The notes under the pieces were generated by a model. The model did no database searches. It saw only the letters and a program-made list of their open reading frames with translations, and was not told where the DNA came from. The position numbers and the translations under genes are program-made. A stretch of 64,000 nucleotides of DNA, taken from positions 22,352,501 through 22,416,500 of the forward strand of contig CM043705.1 in the NCBI GenBank assembly GCA_023935145.1, written 5' to 3'. Of this stretch, positions 20,940-31,986 are shown one piece after another. Source of the stretch: Bretschneidera sinensis. Lineage: Eukaryota > Streptophyta > Magnoliopsida > Brassicales > Akaniaceae. Position 1 is the first letter of the stretch. Every line of letters begins with the position of its first letter.

Positions 20940-23900
20940 TGCTGTTAAGAAAGTATGGGTCCCAAAAGGAACCGTACTTTCAAGGACTAACCCCAAAGGA
21001 TCCAAAAAAATTTAGGTACCTAAAAATGCCATTGTGTATCATTGTGTGATGTAGATATGTCTCCACACCAAGGAAAAAGGTAACTGTTGGTACCTTGATA
21101 GTGGATGCTCAAAACACATGACCGGTGATAAAAGTGTATTCAATGAGCTAACTCTAAGAGATGGTAGACTTATCACCATTGGAGACAACACAAAATAAAG
21201 ATCATCGGGCATGAAAAAGTTGGTAATGATTTCTCAACCACAGATAATGTATTGCTAGTACAAGGCCTTAAGCCAAATTTACTAAGTGTTAGTCAACTTT
21301 GTGACAAAGGCAACAAAGTCACATTTGAGACCTCTCATTGTCTAGTTATAGACATCAAGAGTAACAATATCAAATTTTTTGGCCATAGACATGAAAATTT
21401 CTATATAGTTGATTTAAAATCCTTGCATTCCGAAAATGAAAAATGTTTTCCTGCCATTAGTGAAAATCCATAGTTATGGCATAGAAGGCTTGGTCATGTG
21501 AACATGAACTTGCTGAAAATCATTTCAAGGACAGATTTAGTCATTGGACGTCCCAAAATCAATTTTGAAAAAGACAAAGTATGTGATGCTTGTCAAATGG
21601 GAAAACAAACTAGGATTTCTTTTAAATCAAAGAATATAGTCTCAACTACTAGACCATTGGAACTCTTGCATATGGACTTGCTTGGTCCAATAAGCACCAT
21701 TAGTCTTGGTGGCCATCAATATGCTCTTGTTATTGTTGATGACTATTCAAGATATACCTTTGTTATTTTTATTGCTTACAAGAATGAAGCTTTCAAAGGA
21801 TTTGAAAACTTTTGCAAAAAGGTTCAAAATGAAAAAGGAAATTGTATTTCAAGCATTAGAAGTAATCATGGAAAAGAATTTGAAAACTAAAGTTTTTCAA
21901 AATTTTGTGATGAAAATGAAATTGATCACAACTTTTCAACTCCTAGATCTCCTCAACAAAATAGAGTTGTTGAGAGGAAAAATAGAGCTCTAGAAGAATT
22001 TGCAAGAACAATACTTTGTGAAAATAGTTTACCAAAATACTTTTGGGCTGAAGCAGTAAACACTTCTTGCTATATCTTGAATAAAATTTTAATTAGGCCT
22101 ATGCTTGATAAAACTCCGTATGAATTATGGAAAGGTAGAAAACCTAATATCTCATATTTTCGTACATTTGGTTGTAAATGCTTCATCCTAAATAATAATA
22201 AAACTAACTTGGGTAAATTTGACTCTAAGACCAATGAAGGGATATTTTTAGGATATTCAACCTCTAGCAAGGCTTATAGAGTCTTCAACAAGATAACTCT
22301 AGTGGTAGAAGAATCCGTACATGTAACTCTTGATAAGTCTAACCCAATTAGTAGTAGAGAAGATTCTTTCAATGATGATGCAGATTTTATTCCAAGAACG
22401 GAAACACTGACTCTCATTGTTGACCCAAAGGAGAGTCCACCTCAAACAAATGAAGAGTTGTAAACTCTTAAATTGGACCAACCATCTACAAGCCGACAAG
22501 AGAATAGTCTTCCCAAAGATTGGAGGTATGTAAATTATCACCTGATTAATCAAGTGATTGGTGATCCTTCACAAGGGGTAAGAACTCGCTCCTTTGCTAG
22601 AAATATTTACAATTATGTAGCTTATTTGTCTCAAATTGAACCTAAGACATTTATTGAAGCCGAAAAAGATAATGATTGGATAAATGCCATGCAAGAAGAA
22701 CTAAATCAATTTGAAAGAAACTAAATTTGGAATCTAGTTCCTAGACCTAAGAATCATACAATAATTGGAACCAAATAGGTATTTAGAAATAAGATGGATG
22801 AAAATGGAATAGTAACTAGAAACAAGGCTAGACTAGTGGTTAAGGCATATAATCAAGAAGAAGGAATAGACTTTGATGAGACCTATGCTCCCGTAGCTAG
22901 ATTAGAATCTATTCGAATGTTATTAGCCTTTGGATGCTTTCATAAGTTTAAGTTGTTTCAAATGGATGTAAAAAGTGCATTTTTAAATGTTTTTATAGAA
23001 GAAGAGGTTTATGTTGAGCAACCTCTTGGATTTGAGAATCCTAGTCTTCCAAATCATGTCTACAAGCTCTCTAAGGCTCTATATGGGTTGAAGCAAGCTC
23101 CAATGGCAGACTAAGTAAATTCTTATTAGACAATAAATTTATAAGAGGTAAAGTAGACACAACCCTCTTCACAAAAACTCAAATAACTGACACTCTACTA
23201 GTCCAAATATATGTTGATGATATTATATTTGGTGTTACTAATGAATCTATGTGTCAAGAGTTTGTCAAGTGCATGCAAGGTGAATTTGAAATGAGCATGA
23301 TGGGAGAGCTTACCTACTTTCTTGGACTTCAAATCAAACAATTGAAACGAGGCATCTTCATAAATCAATCAAAATACACTAAGGACCTACTAAAGAGGTT
23401 CAGGATGGAAAGCTCAAAGTCACTTGGTACACTTATGAGCACATCTACAAAACTTGATCTTGATGAAGGAGGTAAGTGTGTAGATACTAAATACTATAAA
23501 AGCATAATAGGAGCTTTACTTTATTTGACTGCAAGTAGACCTGATATTATGTTCAGTGTATGCATGTGTGCTAGATTTCAAGCTAATCCTAAAGAATTAC
23601 ATGTAGTTGCAGTAAAAAGAATCCTTAGATATCTACAAGGAACTCAAACCATAATATTATGGTACTCTAGAGATTCATCTTTTGAGCTTGTAGGATATTC
23701 AGATGCTGATTTTGTTGGATGTAGGTTAGATAGAAAAAGCACAAGTGGAATATACCAATTCTTAGGTACAATGTTAACCTGTTGGTTTTTTAAGAAACAA
23801 AACTCCGTGGCACTATCAACCGCCGTGGCGGAATATGTAGCAGCTAGAAGTTGTTTTGCTCAAGTGTTATGGATGAAACAACAACTTGAAGACTATGTCA

Positions 23901-24166
23901 TGATCTTTCAAATTATCCCTATACATTGTGATAATACTAGTGCTATCAACCTAACCAATAACCCTATTCGGCACTCTAGAACTAAACACATAGAAATTAG
24001 ACATCATTTCTTAAAAGACCATGCTAAAAAAGGTGATATAAGACTAGAATTCATACCCTCAGAAGATCAAATAGCTGACATTCTTACAAAACCTCTAAGT
24101 GAAGCTATTTTCTGCAAAATTAGACTGTTAATGGGATTGTTAGATTATGGTAAACTGTATGTCTGA
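20940..24166 (+). pseudogene. pol: pol of copia element (PR-INT-RT-RH), broken
   Basis: A degenerate linker with KKVWVPKGT precedes the protease motif WYLDSGCSKHMTG (about 21087). A GAG pre-integrase piece LWHRRLGHVN (21474) and an integrase core LLHMDLLGPIS...VDDYSRYTFV follow, then reverse transcriptase (FDETYAPVARLESIRMLLA, FQMDVKSAFLN, and YVDD near 23209-23220), and RNase H with the terminal ADILTKPLS (about 24075). The longest open piece is 23249-24166. Stops at 21474, 21888 and 22722, and a deletion of about 10 bp near 23105 just after KQAP, break the frame. Confidence 0.9.
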
Positions 24167-24299
24167 TTGTTTCTTCATTCATCATAATGCATACTTGACA
24201 TCTAGTGAAAGAGTATTAATCCACATTTAATGTCTCCCTCACTCAAGATGGCATAGATAAACATATTTCGTGCAAAGACTCAAAGACTGAAAATTTTCT

Positions 24300-24590
24300 T
24301 AAAAGTCCAGTCGACTGGTAAATCTATCTCAATTGACTGGTAAGTCTATGTCTATTCTTCCAGTTGACTGGTAAGGCCATACCAGTCGACTAGACCTTGT
24401 TTGGAGCCATTTTTTAAAATTCAGTTATCAACCCAGTCGACTAGTATAAACTACCCAGTCGACCGGTATATCTGCCTGCCAATTAATCTAGTCGACTGGT
24501 ACCCTGACCCAGTCGACTGGTATGCAAAACTCTTCATCTCTGCAAAGGACCCAGTTGACTGGTACCCTAACCCCAGTCAATTGATATCGC
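24300..24590. repeat. Array of ~10 CCAGTCGACTGG-like palindromes, cluster 1
   Basis: Between the pol stop and the third frame, copies of CCAGTCGACTGGTA and one- or two-base variants recur about every 25-35 bp (for example at 24306, 24445, 24487, 24510). The consensus is a perfect 12-bp palindrome. It is followed within 10 bp by a TATA box. Cluster 2 in the 3' LTR has the same motif. Confidence 0.85.
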
Positions 24591-24595
24591 GATTC

Positions 24596-24603
24596 TATAA
24601 ATA
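24596..24603 (+). promoter_or_regulatory. Putative internal promoter TATA box before third ORF
   Basis: TATAAATA, with GGCTCTTC after it, lies directly downstream of palindrome cluster 1 and 215 bp before the ATG at 24818. The arrangement copies the LTR promoter (palindrome cluster 2, then TATATAAA at 27527). The function is inferred. Confidence 0.45.
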
Positions 24604-24817
24604 GGCTCTTCATTTTTTCAAGATTTTTACGACAATTTCAAAAACCCTAGCTTTCTCTCTCTACAAAATCTCGTCATTTTGATAAAAAAAAAAACCATCA
24701 AAACACTACTTAAACACCACGATCTACTCATCCCTACCATCTATTTCAACTTTCTACGGTTGAAATCTCCCATTTCCACCCAAAACTCCTTTTTACCAAA
24801 AACTCCATTTTTCAAAA

Positions 24818-26080
24818 ATGTTCGAAAGAATCCGTATTAAAACCACTGTTGGGGGATCACATGCGCCTACGAGGCTAAGGTCCACCAAATCCATGGCTCT
24901 GGATTCACTGGGGAAAGGTGTGGCTGGCTCATCAAGCAAGAAGCCCATAACAGAGCTTGATGATTCTCTGTTTTCCAGCCCAGCAGCGAAAGACAGGTAT
25001 ACCTCTATCATTCGACATAAGAAAATCATGACGGGTAGAGTTGTCGACTTTGACTCTATTCATCATGGTAATTTTGATATATTACCTGCCTTCGAGGCAA
25101 TAAACTTGACCCCACTGGTCAAGATTCATGAGAAGTACTACCCGAGACTGATTCACCAGCTCTATGCGAACTTGGTGAAACCCAGTCTACTGGCTCTGAA
25201 AATTCAGAACCAGTGTTATGGGTATGGAGTTTGAGGTCACTACTGACCACTTGATGAGCATTTTGAGGATCCCTGTGGGAGGGATCCAATAGAGTCTGGA
25301 TGGATGGCCAGACAATTTCGACGTTGAGGAGGCATGTCAGATAGTTAGGGGCGACCCTAACTATGTGTTTCGACCCACTACATTTCACACATGTAGTGAC
25401 ATGCCCTTTGACTCAAAATTTTTCAACCTCATTGTGAGTTGGACCATCCACCCGAGACTAAGGAGTCGGGGGTATCTATCTAAGATAGATATCATATTGA
25501 TTTGGTGCCTTAAAACTTGGCACCACTTCAATATCTACCCCCCTACTGCTCGCCAACATGATTAATGGCGTAGCGAGTGACTCTGGATGCCTTCCCTACG
25601 GGATGCTCATCACGCTCATCCTCCAGTACTTCCGGGTGCCTCTCCTCGCCTCCGAGGCTCAGGACATCGGCCTCAAGGACATCATCAACATCTCCTCGCT
25701 GAAGAAGATGGGATGCACAGTCCGAGATGGCTTCATCTACTCCAAGGCCGGGAAGCACATTCAGATTGGAGAGAACGACAACAGTGATGATGAGGACGAA
25801 GGTCCAAATGCTGCTGCTGCTATAGATACAGATGACCGAGCACCTCCTATGGGTGACTCAGGTTCTAGTCAAGCTGGATATGGCGATCTCTTTCAGGCTA
25901 TCATGAGCCTCCAACTGACCATGCAGTCCGGTTTCTAGAGCTTGAGCTCTACAGTTGAGAGCATGCATCACGACCTTTGCTCTCTCCGGGATGACTTCAA
26001 GTTGCACTGTGAGCATACTGAGGGTTCTCTGGCTGAGCTTCGGGATCTTGCTCGTGGCAGCTCTGACTCTCCTACTCGCT
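24818..26080 (+). pseudogene. Third ORF of SIRE-like element, broken
   Basis: The ATG at 24818 opens a frame to 25234 (KFVEE-like motifs absent; DSIHHGNFDILPAFEAIN and KIHEKYYPRLIHQLYANL visible). It then continues in other frames: EFEVTTDHLMSILRIPVGG (25218 on), FRPTTFHTCSDMPFDSKFFN (about 25367) and INGVASDSGCLPYGMLITLI (25561-25938). An acidic and alanine-rich tail follows. The layout resembles the plant 'putative transposon protein' family found as an extra gene in SIRE-like and other elements; this is from memory. Its function is unknown, and I see no convincing signal peptide or membrane segment, so calling it an envelope would be unsupported. The segment near 25560-25780 is notably GC-rich for this window. 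Confidence 0.6.
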
Positions 26081-26494
26081 GAGTCATTTTTCTATCCTCT
26101 TTTGATGTACATAGTGTTATAGTTTCTCATTGTCTTAGCACAGACATATTTTTCATCTTTTCTTGTATCTGTACTTCTGTTTCGGCTGTATGAAGCCTAG
26201 TTTGTATAGACTATTGTTATATATGATGATGGTTCATGCTTAGACCTATTTCATTTACTTGTTTTACATATTTGCTATATGTTTACATGTTTTAAATCTT
26301 TCTATATTCGGATAAATGCTTTGAAACTGCTTTTGCATGTATGGAAACTTTCGGTTCTTCTCGGGAAGGCTTTCGAACTCCGAATGATGCCAAATTTTTG
26401 TATACAAGTTTGTCTATGCATGCTTTTCATGTTTGTGGTAACTATCTTTCTTATCTTTTGGTTTATTGCCCCTTTTTTCCGCTGTTGTCAAAAC

Positions 26495-26824
26495 GGGGGA
26501 GAAAAATGAGAAAATGTGAAAACCTACTGCAAACTCAAACTAATGCATAGATTTAGGGGGAGTATTGCTCCAAAGATCTTGGTATATGTTTATAAAATGT
26601 TGAGTTGATTGGTTGGGCTGCATATAAACTGCTTTTGATCCTTTTACAAGTTGGTTTTATTCAAAAAACAGAGAAAATATGAAAACTTACTGCAAACTTA
26701 AATAGATTTAGGGGGAGCATTGCTCCAAAGATCTTGTTATATGTTTATAAACGTTGAGTTGATTGGTTGGGCTACATATAGACTGCTTTTAATCCTTTTA
26801 CAGGTTGGTTTTATTCAAAAAACA
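26495..26824 (+). repeat. Two-copy tandem duplication of ~160 bp before the copia 3' LTR
   Basis: Two units (about 26500-26670 and 26671-26824) share TAGATTTAGGGGGAG, TTGCTCCAAAGATCTTG, GTTGAGTTGATTGGTTGGGC and end TTTTATTCAAAAAACA. Each holds a GGGGGAG purine run, so the duplication adds extra polypurine-like sites upstream of the real one. Confidence 0.85.
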
Positions 26825-26907
26825 GATGAGACTTTGGCCGATTGTTTTTAAAAAATCCAACACTTAGTTTTTTGAAACAGTTTTCTCTCATTAGTTTTGT
26901 CATCATC

Positions 26908-26921
26908 AAAAAAGAGGAGAT
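26908..26921 (+). promoter_or_regulatory. Polypurine tract of copia element
   Basis: AAAAAAGAGGAGAT abuts the TGTTGACCC start of the 3' LTR, where the plus-strand primer of SIRE-like elements is expected. Confidence 0.75.
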
Positions 26922-27237
26922 TGTTGACCCTTATCTATATTTTAATGATGATAAAACACAAATTTTATTATACTAACAATGCTATCTAAGTGTATTAAGC
27001 AATGAGAGTATTCAACCAATGATCAAGTTGCAAGAACTCAATCCGAATCAAACACCAAGTTCAAAACAGAAGATCTAATATAGGTTAAGGTATTTAAACA
27101 AGTTGTAAATCTCATTTGTTCAGGTAAAAAGCTTGTCTTATGGCTCTTTTAAAAAAAAAACATTTTACAGAACTTTTCAATCAAACGTTTTTAAGTTAAA
27201 AACATTTCAAAACATGAAAACTAGATTGATAGGCAAC

Positions 27238-27440
27238 CCAGTCGACTGGGTACATATACCAGAAGATTGGTATATGGGACAGTGTGTCCACAGTCGACTG
27301 GATGCTTCATACCAGTCGACTGGTATTCTAGACAGACAATACCCAGTCGACTGGTAAGAACAACCCAGTCGACTAGTACTAGTCATAGCTTTTAAAAATG
27401 CGATTTTTCACTTGACCCAGTCGACTTGTACTAAGTCTTA
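27238..27440. repeat. Palindrome array in copia U3, cluster 2
   Basis: About seven copies of CCAGTCGACTGG or close variants occur (27239, 27290, 27312, 27340, 27365, 27417 and a weaker one near 27438). They lie about 90-290 bp upstream of the LTR TATA box, in the usual place for enhancer elements. Confidence 0.85.
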
Positions 27441-27526
27441 GTCAACTAGTAGTTCAAAAAATATGACCATTGAGATGCGAGATTTCAGTACAAATTGCAC
27501 CAAAAGCGGTCATACAACATCAAGGC

Positions 27527-27534
27527 TATATAAA
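27527..27534 (+). promoter_or_regulatory. TATA box of copia LTR
   Basis: TATATAAA, followed by CCCACTC, is the best core promoter candidate in the 3' LTR. It marks the U3/R side of the palindrome array. Confidence 0.6.
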
Positions 27535-27727
27535 CCCACTCTATTGAGCATTTCAACAGAGAGAATATACATTCAATCAAGTTTTTACTCTTTGATACAC
27601 AAAAAGCTTTGAAATATTTATGCTGAGCCATTCTTCAAGCTTTATCTAGAAAAGAGAGATATTATTAAGTTGTATAAGCTTTCATTGTTGTCTCCCTACC
27701 ATTTACTTTACAGCTCTATTGTAAAGG

Positions 27728-27811
27728 GATTAGCTTCCGAAAGGAAGAGATTAGCGTCTGAGAGGAAGGAGTTTACTTCTTAGAGGAAGGGGTTTGCTTC
27801 CAAGAGGAAGG
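27728..27811 (+). repeat. Four 21-bp repeats with hairpin symmetry in copia R/U5
   Basis: Four adjacent 21-bp units start at 27728, 27749, 27770 and 27791, each ending in (A)GAGGAAGG or similar. The first contains CTTCCGAAAGGAAG and the last CTTCCAAGAGGAAG, each a 5-bp stem with a four-base loop. They are downstream of the TATA box, so they would be in the RNA. Only the end of the array is left in the 5' LTR. Confidence 0.85.
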
Positions 27812-28103
27812 GAATGATTGTAAGGTTTGTGCAACACCTGTGAAGCTGCACGACTAAGTTTCTTAGTGGATTACTTCAAGGACGTTCCTTAAAGAGAGTG
27901 GACGTAGGGTCGGAACGAATCCGATATTGCCGAACCACTATAAACTAAGTTTGCATCCTCTATTCTTTAAACTCTTTATTTACAGCACATATTACTTGTT
28001 TATATGCTTGTGGTGTTATCTGTTTTTATAAACTTGTGTTTAATTAGTAAAAGTTTTTAAAAACCAAATTCACCCCCCTCTTGGGTTGAAACCTTAGTCT
28101 ATA

Positions 28104-28500
28104 TTATGGATGGTTCAATCTTTTCTACTAGAGTGATGGTAGTATCACTAGATTTTTCCTTAATTTTCCTACTGATAAAAAATTTAGCATGAAGTGTGGA
28201 GCATCGTTGGATGATTGTTCTTCTATAACTAGTGTTCCTCAGCAAGAGATCAAGGATGGTGACTTTGGAAGGTTCAGATGATATGGCTGCTAATAATGAA
28301 GTCATGCTTCATAGAGATTCTCTAATGTAAGCATTCGCCATTTGTAGGAAGGAAAAAGTTAGTTCTAAAGAAACTTGACAAAAATTTGAATGGTCACTCA
28401 CGTAAAAGATTGGCAAGAACTTCCAGGATGACCTAATATTATCGGGAGTTTTTGTGAGAGGCACTTGAGGCTTAACGTACTACCTCTACTCATAACCAGG
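28104..28500 (+). pseudogene. DUF4283-like coding fragment, right copy
   Basis: This is a diverged repeat of 17228-17620. It begins at ATGGATGGTTCAATC straight after the copia LTR and ends CATAACCAGG, where the left copy meets TGTAGAGCCC. Shared landmarks include GATGATTGTTCTTC and GAGTTTTTGTGAGAGGCAC. It has more stops than the left copy. Its presence on both sides of copia cannot be explained by a 5-bp target duplication. Confidence 0.7.
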
Positions 28501-28942
28501 AAAAATCTACTAACACTTGGTTAAAGTGGTTAACACTCGATAATATGGAGCTCTACAAATGTGATGGGTGCTTTTTGTTTTTTATTTTTAAGTTTTGGTT
28601 CTTGTCACTGGTTTTTATTATCAATACGACGCTTGTCCTTCAATATATATATTTACTTATAATTACATAATTAGCAGAAACAAGATTATGATTTTGTTTT
28701 TGTTTAATTCTCTTTAGTCTGATGTTATTCATTTAATATCTTGTACTTGACCATTGTTAGTTTGACAAGCAAATCATTCTTCCTATTTTTTTTATATTTT
28801 AAATATGGTTAATTTAGATTTCTAGTTGGGTTTTTCGAATTTCATTAAAGGTTGGGTTTGGGTGCTCAAAATTTCAAAGTAAATTGGGTTCGGGTTATTT
28901 CAGGTTTTAGGTAAGAGTCGTATTGGATTTTGACTGACTCGA
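28501..28942. other. AT-rich spacer, no gene seen
   Basis: It may include the 3' tail of the LINE-type fragment, given T-rich and ATTTTT runs, but no poly(A) end or target duplication is clear. No reading frame or LTR end is recognised. Confidence 0.5.
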
Positions 28943-30969
28943 TGTTGGACAATTATCCACCTAAATAAATATGCAAATAATCGTACTTGTTTTACTTGCA
29001 AGTGCACAAGGTCAATGGTAGCATAGTGTGCAAGTGTGAGATCATTTCCACAAGGATTGGTTAATTTCGATTTAGAGTTAGTTTCTTCAAAGTAAAAAGA
29101 GAAATTAACTATTGAGTATGAGTTAATAATAATGAGAACATAGGACTACGATATCAACCACTAATTATACTTTTCCACAAAGTAAGGTGCCAATGCTCTA
29201 GCCTTATTATGAATATTTAATGGTTGCCAACCTGACACAGGTGTGTCCAACAAACCTTTAACCTAACAAATAAGGCCTCATGAAATGGGTATGTCCAACC
29301 TAACATGAGCCTGCCCAACAAAAAATAACAAAATCTCTTATCAACTAAGCAAGGTGCAAGGTCCAAGCCCAAAGTGGAAGAAGATTTAGATGCAACAACC
29401 TATTAGATTTAGGCCCATCATAATAGGCCCAAACGATCTGCTTTTTGAGACTTTCTTAAGCCTAAATTGAAGTTCAAGATGTCATCTTTCCAACCCAACA
29501 AGTTTCAGCCCATTTGGAGATGTGTGGAAGAAGATATGGCCGTTTGAATTCTGCCAGTTGGGTCCTCTTGAAATTACGGGATTGTATTCTTCTTTTGGCC
29601 TTTTCCTTGATTCCTTGCATGTTTTAGGGATTGTCTCCTTCCTTGTTTTAGGGATTGTTTGCTTGCATGTTTTATGCGTTGTTTTCTTGCTTGTCCTAAG
29701 CTTAGAGGGTTGTTCTAAGCTCTATAAATACTTGTGTTTGTAAGTTGAAAAATCAGACTTGAGTTTATAAATTGAAATCAGCCTTTGGCTTTTAGAAGAG
29801 AGTTTTCTTCTTCTTGTAATTTTATATCTCTTTGGTATAATCCTTAGAGTGGTGAATTCCTATAGTTCTGTATCCCTTGTGTTAATCCTTTGGGTGGTGA
29901 TATTCTATATCCCTTTGGTGTTATCTCTTGGGTGGTGAACTCCTATCTTTCATTTTGTTGTTTGTTATTTTAGTTTCCTTCAATTCTATTTAAATCCGGT
30001 ATCACAACCTAAGGGCTTGGTCCACACCTTAGGCTATTAATCTCCCTATGCGACGAGTTAGGCATGGTGTATACTCTAACTCTTTTCTCTCTTAAGGGAT
30101 TCATCATGGGTATATACTGAGTTGTTCTTTAAGAGAGCATAAGGGCTGTGGAGATCGGCAATCACACGGGACCTAGGGCTTAGTCCGCTCCCGGTTTCCC
30201 TTGTTGATTAATCTGAGAATCCGTTGTGGATATATTTTGTTACTATTGTTGAACCCAGGACTCGGTCATCCAAATTGATTCAACTAACTAATCCATACCA
30301 CATGCATACGTTGATCAGGCACACACATATGAGGAATTTAAATACAAACAGATATTAATCAAGTTAAACATTCTAACATGGCTATAGGAAAAGGTAATTA
30401 ATGAATAAATATGTGGAAAAGCATAACTAGGGCTTCAATCGAGCCCTATAAAAGTTTAGTTACACATGCTAGTTAAACTAAACATTTTAACCATAATGAA
30501 ACAAAAAACAAAAAAATAAAACCCGAAGAGACTCGGGAGATGAGTCGTCAATTCATCTCCTAAGCTTGCAACTTCAAGTTTAAAAACAAAAAGTATGGTT
30601 TATGTGTTTTACAAGGCTATATATAGGGCTCTCAAGGTGTCCCGAAATCCTAATTTCCTATTTGAGATCCGAAGACTTCTTTGCATATCTGGCTCTGCCG
30701 TCTCTGGAATGTTTGCACTCGATCGTATGCGGGCTGCGCTCGTGTGCCTGTGCGCTCGGTCACAATGGAGGTGCACTCGAGTGCAGCTTGCTGGATGGCA
30801 GAACTTGACTTTTTACTCCTAACAGCTCCAAAATATCATCTTTTTTGTCAAAGCCCTGTGGAAAACACATAAAACACGAAAATGAAATAGAATCTACTAA
30901 AATAGATAAACAAATAGCCTAACAAGCGTAAATTAAGGGGCTTAAATATGACTATTTAAGCACTTATCA
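28943..30969 (-). mobile_element. Athila-like LTR E, interrupted by a solo A LTR
   Basis: The plus strand ends CTTATCA and is followed by CACCCCCAAACTTACATATTG, which in reverse is a polypurine tract like those of B elements. This identifies the right end of a 3' LTR on the minus strand. The left end is set at TGTTGGACAATT but is uncertain. A TATATATA sequence lies at 30617-30626. The solo A LTR occupies 29281-30004. No coding frame in it is credible. Confidence 0.55.
29281..30004 (+). mobile_element. Solo LTR of family A
   Basis: It starts TGAAATGGG (TGACATGGG in A) and ends GGTATCA. It aligns along the whole 3' LTR of A, including the shared module, TATAAATA and complete U5. Flanking five-base sequences are CCTCA and CAACC, so no clear target duplication remains. 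It could have arisen by recombination between LTRs of different insertions, or the duplication has decayed. Confidence 0.9.
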
Positions 30970-31828
30970 CACCCCCAAACTTACATATTGCTAGTCCCTT
31001 AGCAATACAAAACGAAAGACTATGTTAAAACAAAATTAAAGATAAATTTATTTTCATGATATTTAAAAATTTGAGTTGTGCATAAAACCGTGATAACCGT
31101 TCATGAGTAAGCTTAGAATAAAAACACATTTTTGCATTTAAAAAAGATTTTTAAAAGCTCATGTTACTTACCTAAGGTTGGCTTAAGGCATCGCAAATTT
31201 GATTTGTGTGTGATGAGTTAGCACATATAAGATGGGGTTTCCAAATAATTTTGATGTATAGTGTTTTAGTGCCCAAACCTTCATCGAATTTCTTATAAAA
31301 AAGAACAAAAATGGCATAATGCTTGCTTCTTTTCTTTCTCTCTTTTACCATGAGCTTTTTTTTTTTTTTTGCCATGTTGAGTTCCATTAAGCTTTCTAAT
31401 TGACCTGTGTAACGAGTGTTTAGCCAATGACTCCCAAACAAGATGGTTTTAGGGCATTAGGTGTAAAGACACCCCTAAGGACTTACTAAATCGAGTCAAA
31501 AAGGCTACAGAAATAACATGTCTTAATGCTTCTAAGTGAAATTTCCACCTTTTGACGTGAACACTCACTGCTTGCTGAGGCAAAAGGCCCAGTTACTCTG
31601 TGGAAATTTTTATTATGATCATTAAATGCATTAACCTTTTGACGTGAACACTCACTGCTTACTGAGGCAAGAGGTCCAGTTACTCAGCGGAAAGTTTTTA
31701 ATAATCATTAGAAGCTTTTCGTTCTTTTTTTGCATGATAGACATTTTTTTTTATTTTTCTTATGCCAAAGTGTTCGTTTAACAAGCTATCCGATTACAGT
31801 TAGGTCATGGAAACATATACAAAAGAAT
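30970..31828 (-). mobile_element. Non-coding 3' region of the E element
   Basis: After the polypurine tract (30970-30982) there is AT-rich sequence with the Athila-like GCTAGTCCCTTAGCAA motif and no gene. A two-copy tandem repeat of about 87 bp begins at 31548 and 31635 (CCTTTTGACGTGAACACTCA). The B' LTR interrupts it at 31829. Confidence 0.6.
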
Positions 31829-31954
31829 TGATAGACCATTTGTTTTAGTCATCAACAAACCCTACAGAAGGTTGCAGTAAAGTGATTAGTAGGGTATCAT
31901 TATTGGCTGGGGATTGCGGGTAATCCTATAATAAAGAGTAAAAAAAAATATTTG

Positions 31955-31986
<32 letters not shown>

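Larger units (their letters stand above)
18719..28103 (+). mobile_element. Ty1/copia element, SIRE-like, degenerate
   Basis: The order is 5' LTR remnant, tRNA-Met primer site, gag, protease, integrase, reverse transcriptase, RNase H, a third open reading frame, polypurine tract and 3' LTR. Integrase before reverse transcriptase marks Ty1/copia. A third frame after pol, together with the length (over 9 kb), fits the SIRE/Maximus lineage. Many stops and frameshifts show it is dead. The 5' LTR is truncated on its left, so the element boundary at 18719 is a breakpoint, not a true end. Confidence 0.85.
26922..28103 (+). mobile_element. 3' LTR of copia element (1182 bp)
   Basis: It starts TGTTGACCC and ends TCTATA, where the 5' LTR ends TCTACA, so the terminal CA is mutated. 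It contains palindrome cluster 2 (27238-27440), a TATATAAA box (27527-27534), four 21-bp hairpin repeats (27728-27811), and an end block that matches the 5' remnant. Confidence 0.85.

Noticed and set aside
24306..24590. CRISPR-like array
   Set aside because: Spacing is irregular, the motif is a short palindrome, the context is a plant retrotransposon, and no cas genes exist.
25543..25758. Minus-strand frame in a GC-rich stretch
   Set aside because: It is antisense to the third ORF of the copia element, whose sense frame carries the family-like motifs.
29276..30009. Target duplication of the solo A LTR
   Set aside because: The flanks CCTCA and CAACC do not match. I do not claim a duplication.
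30595..30872. Three overlapping plus-strand frames of 60-75 codons
   Set aside because: They share one slightly GC-richer stretch in LTR E, with no recognisable domain and no conservation to judge.
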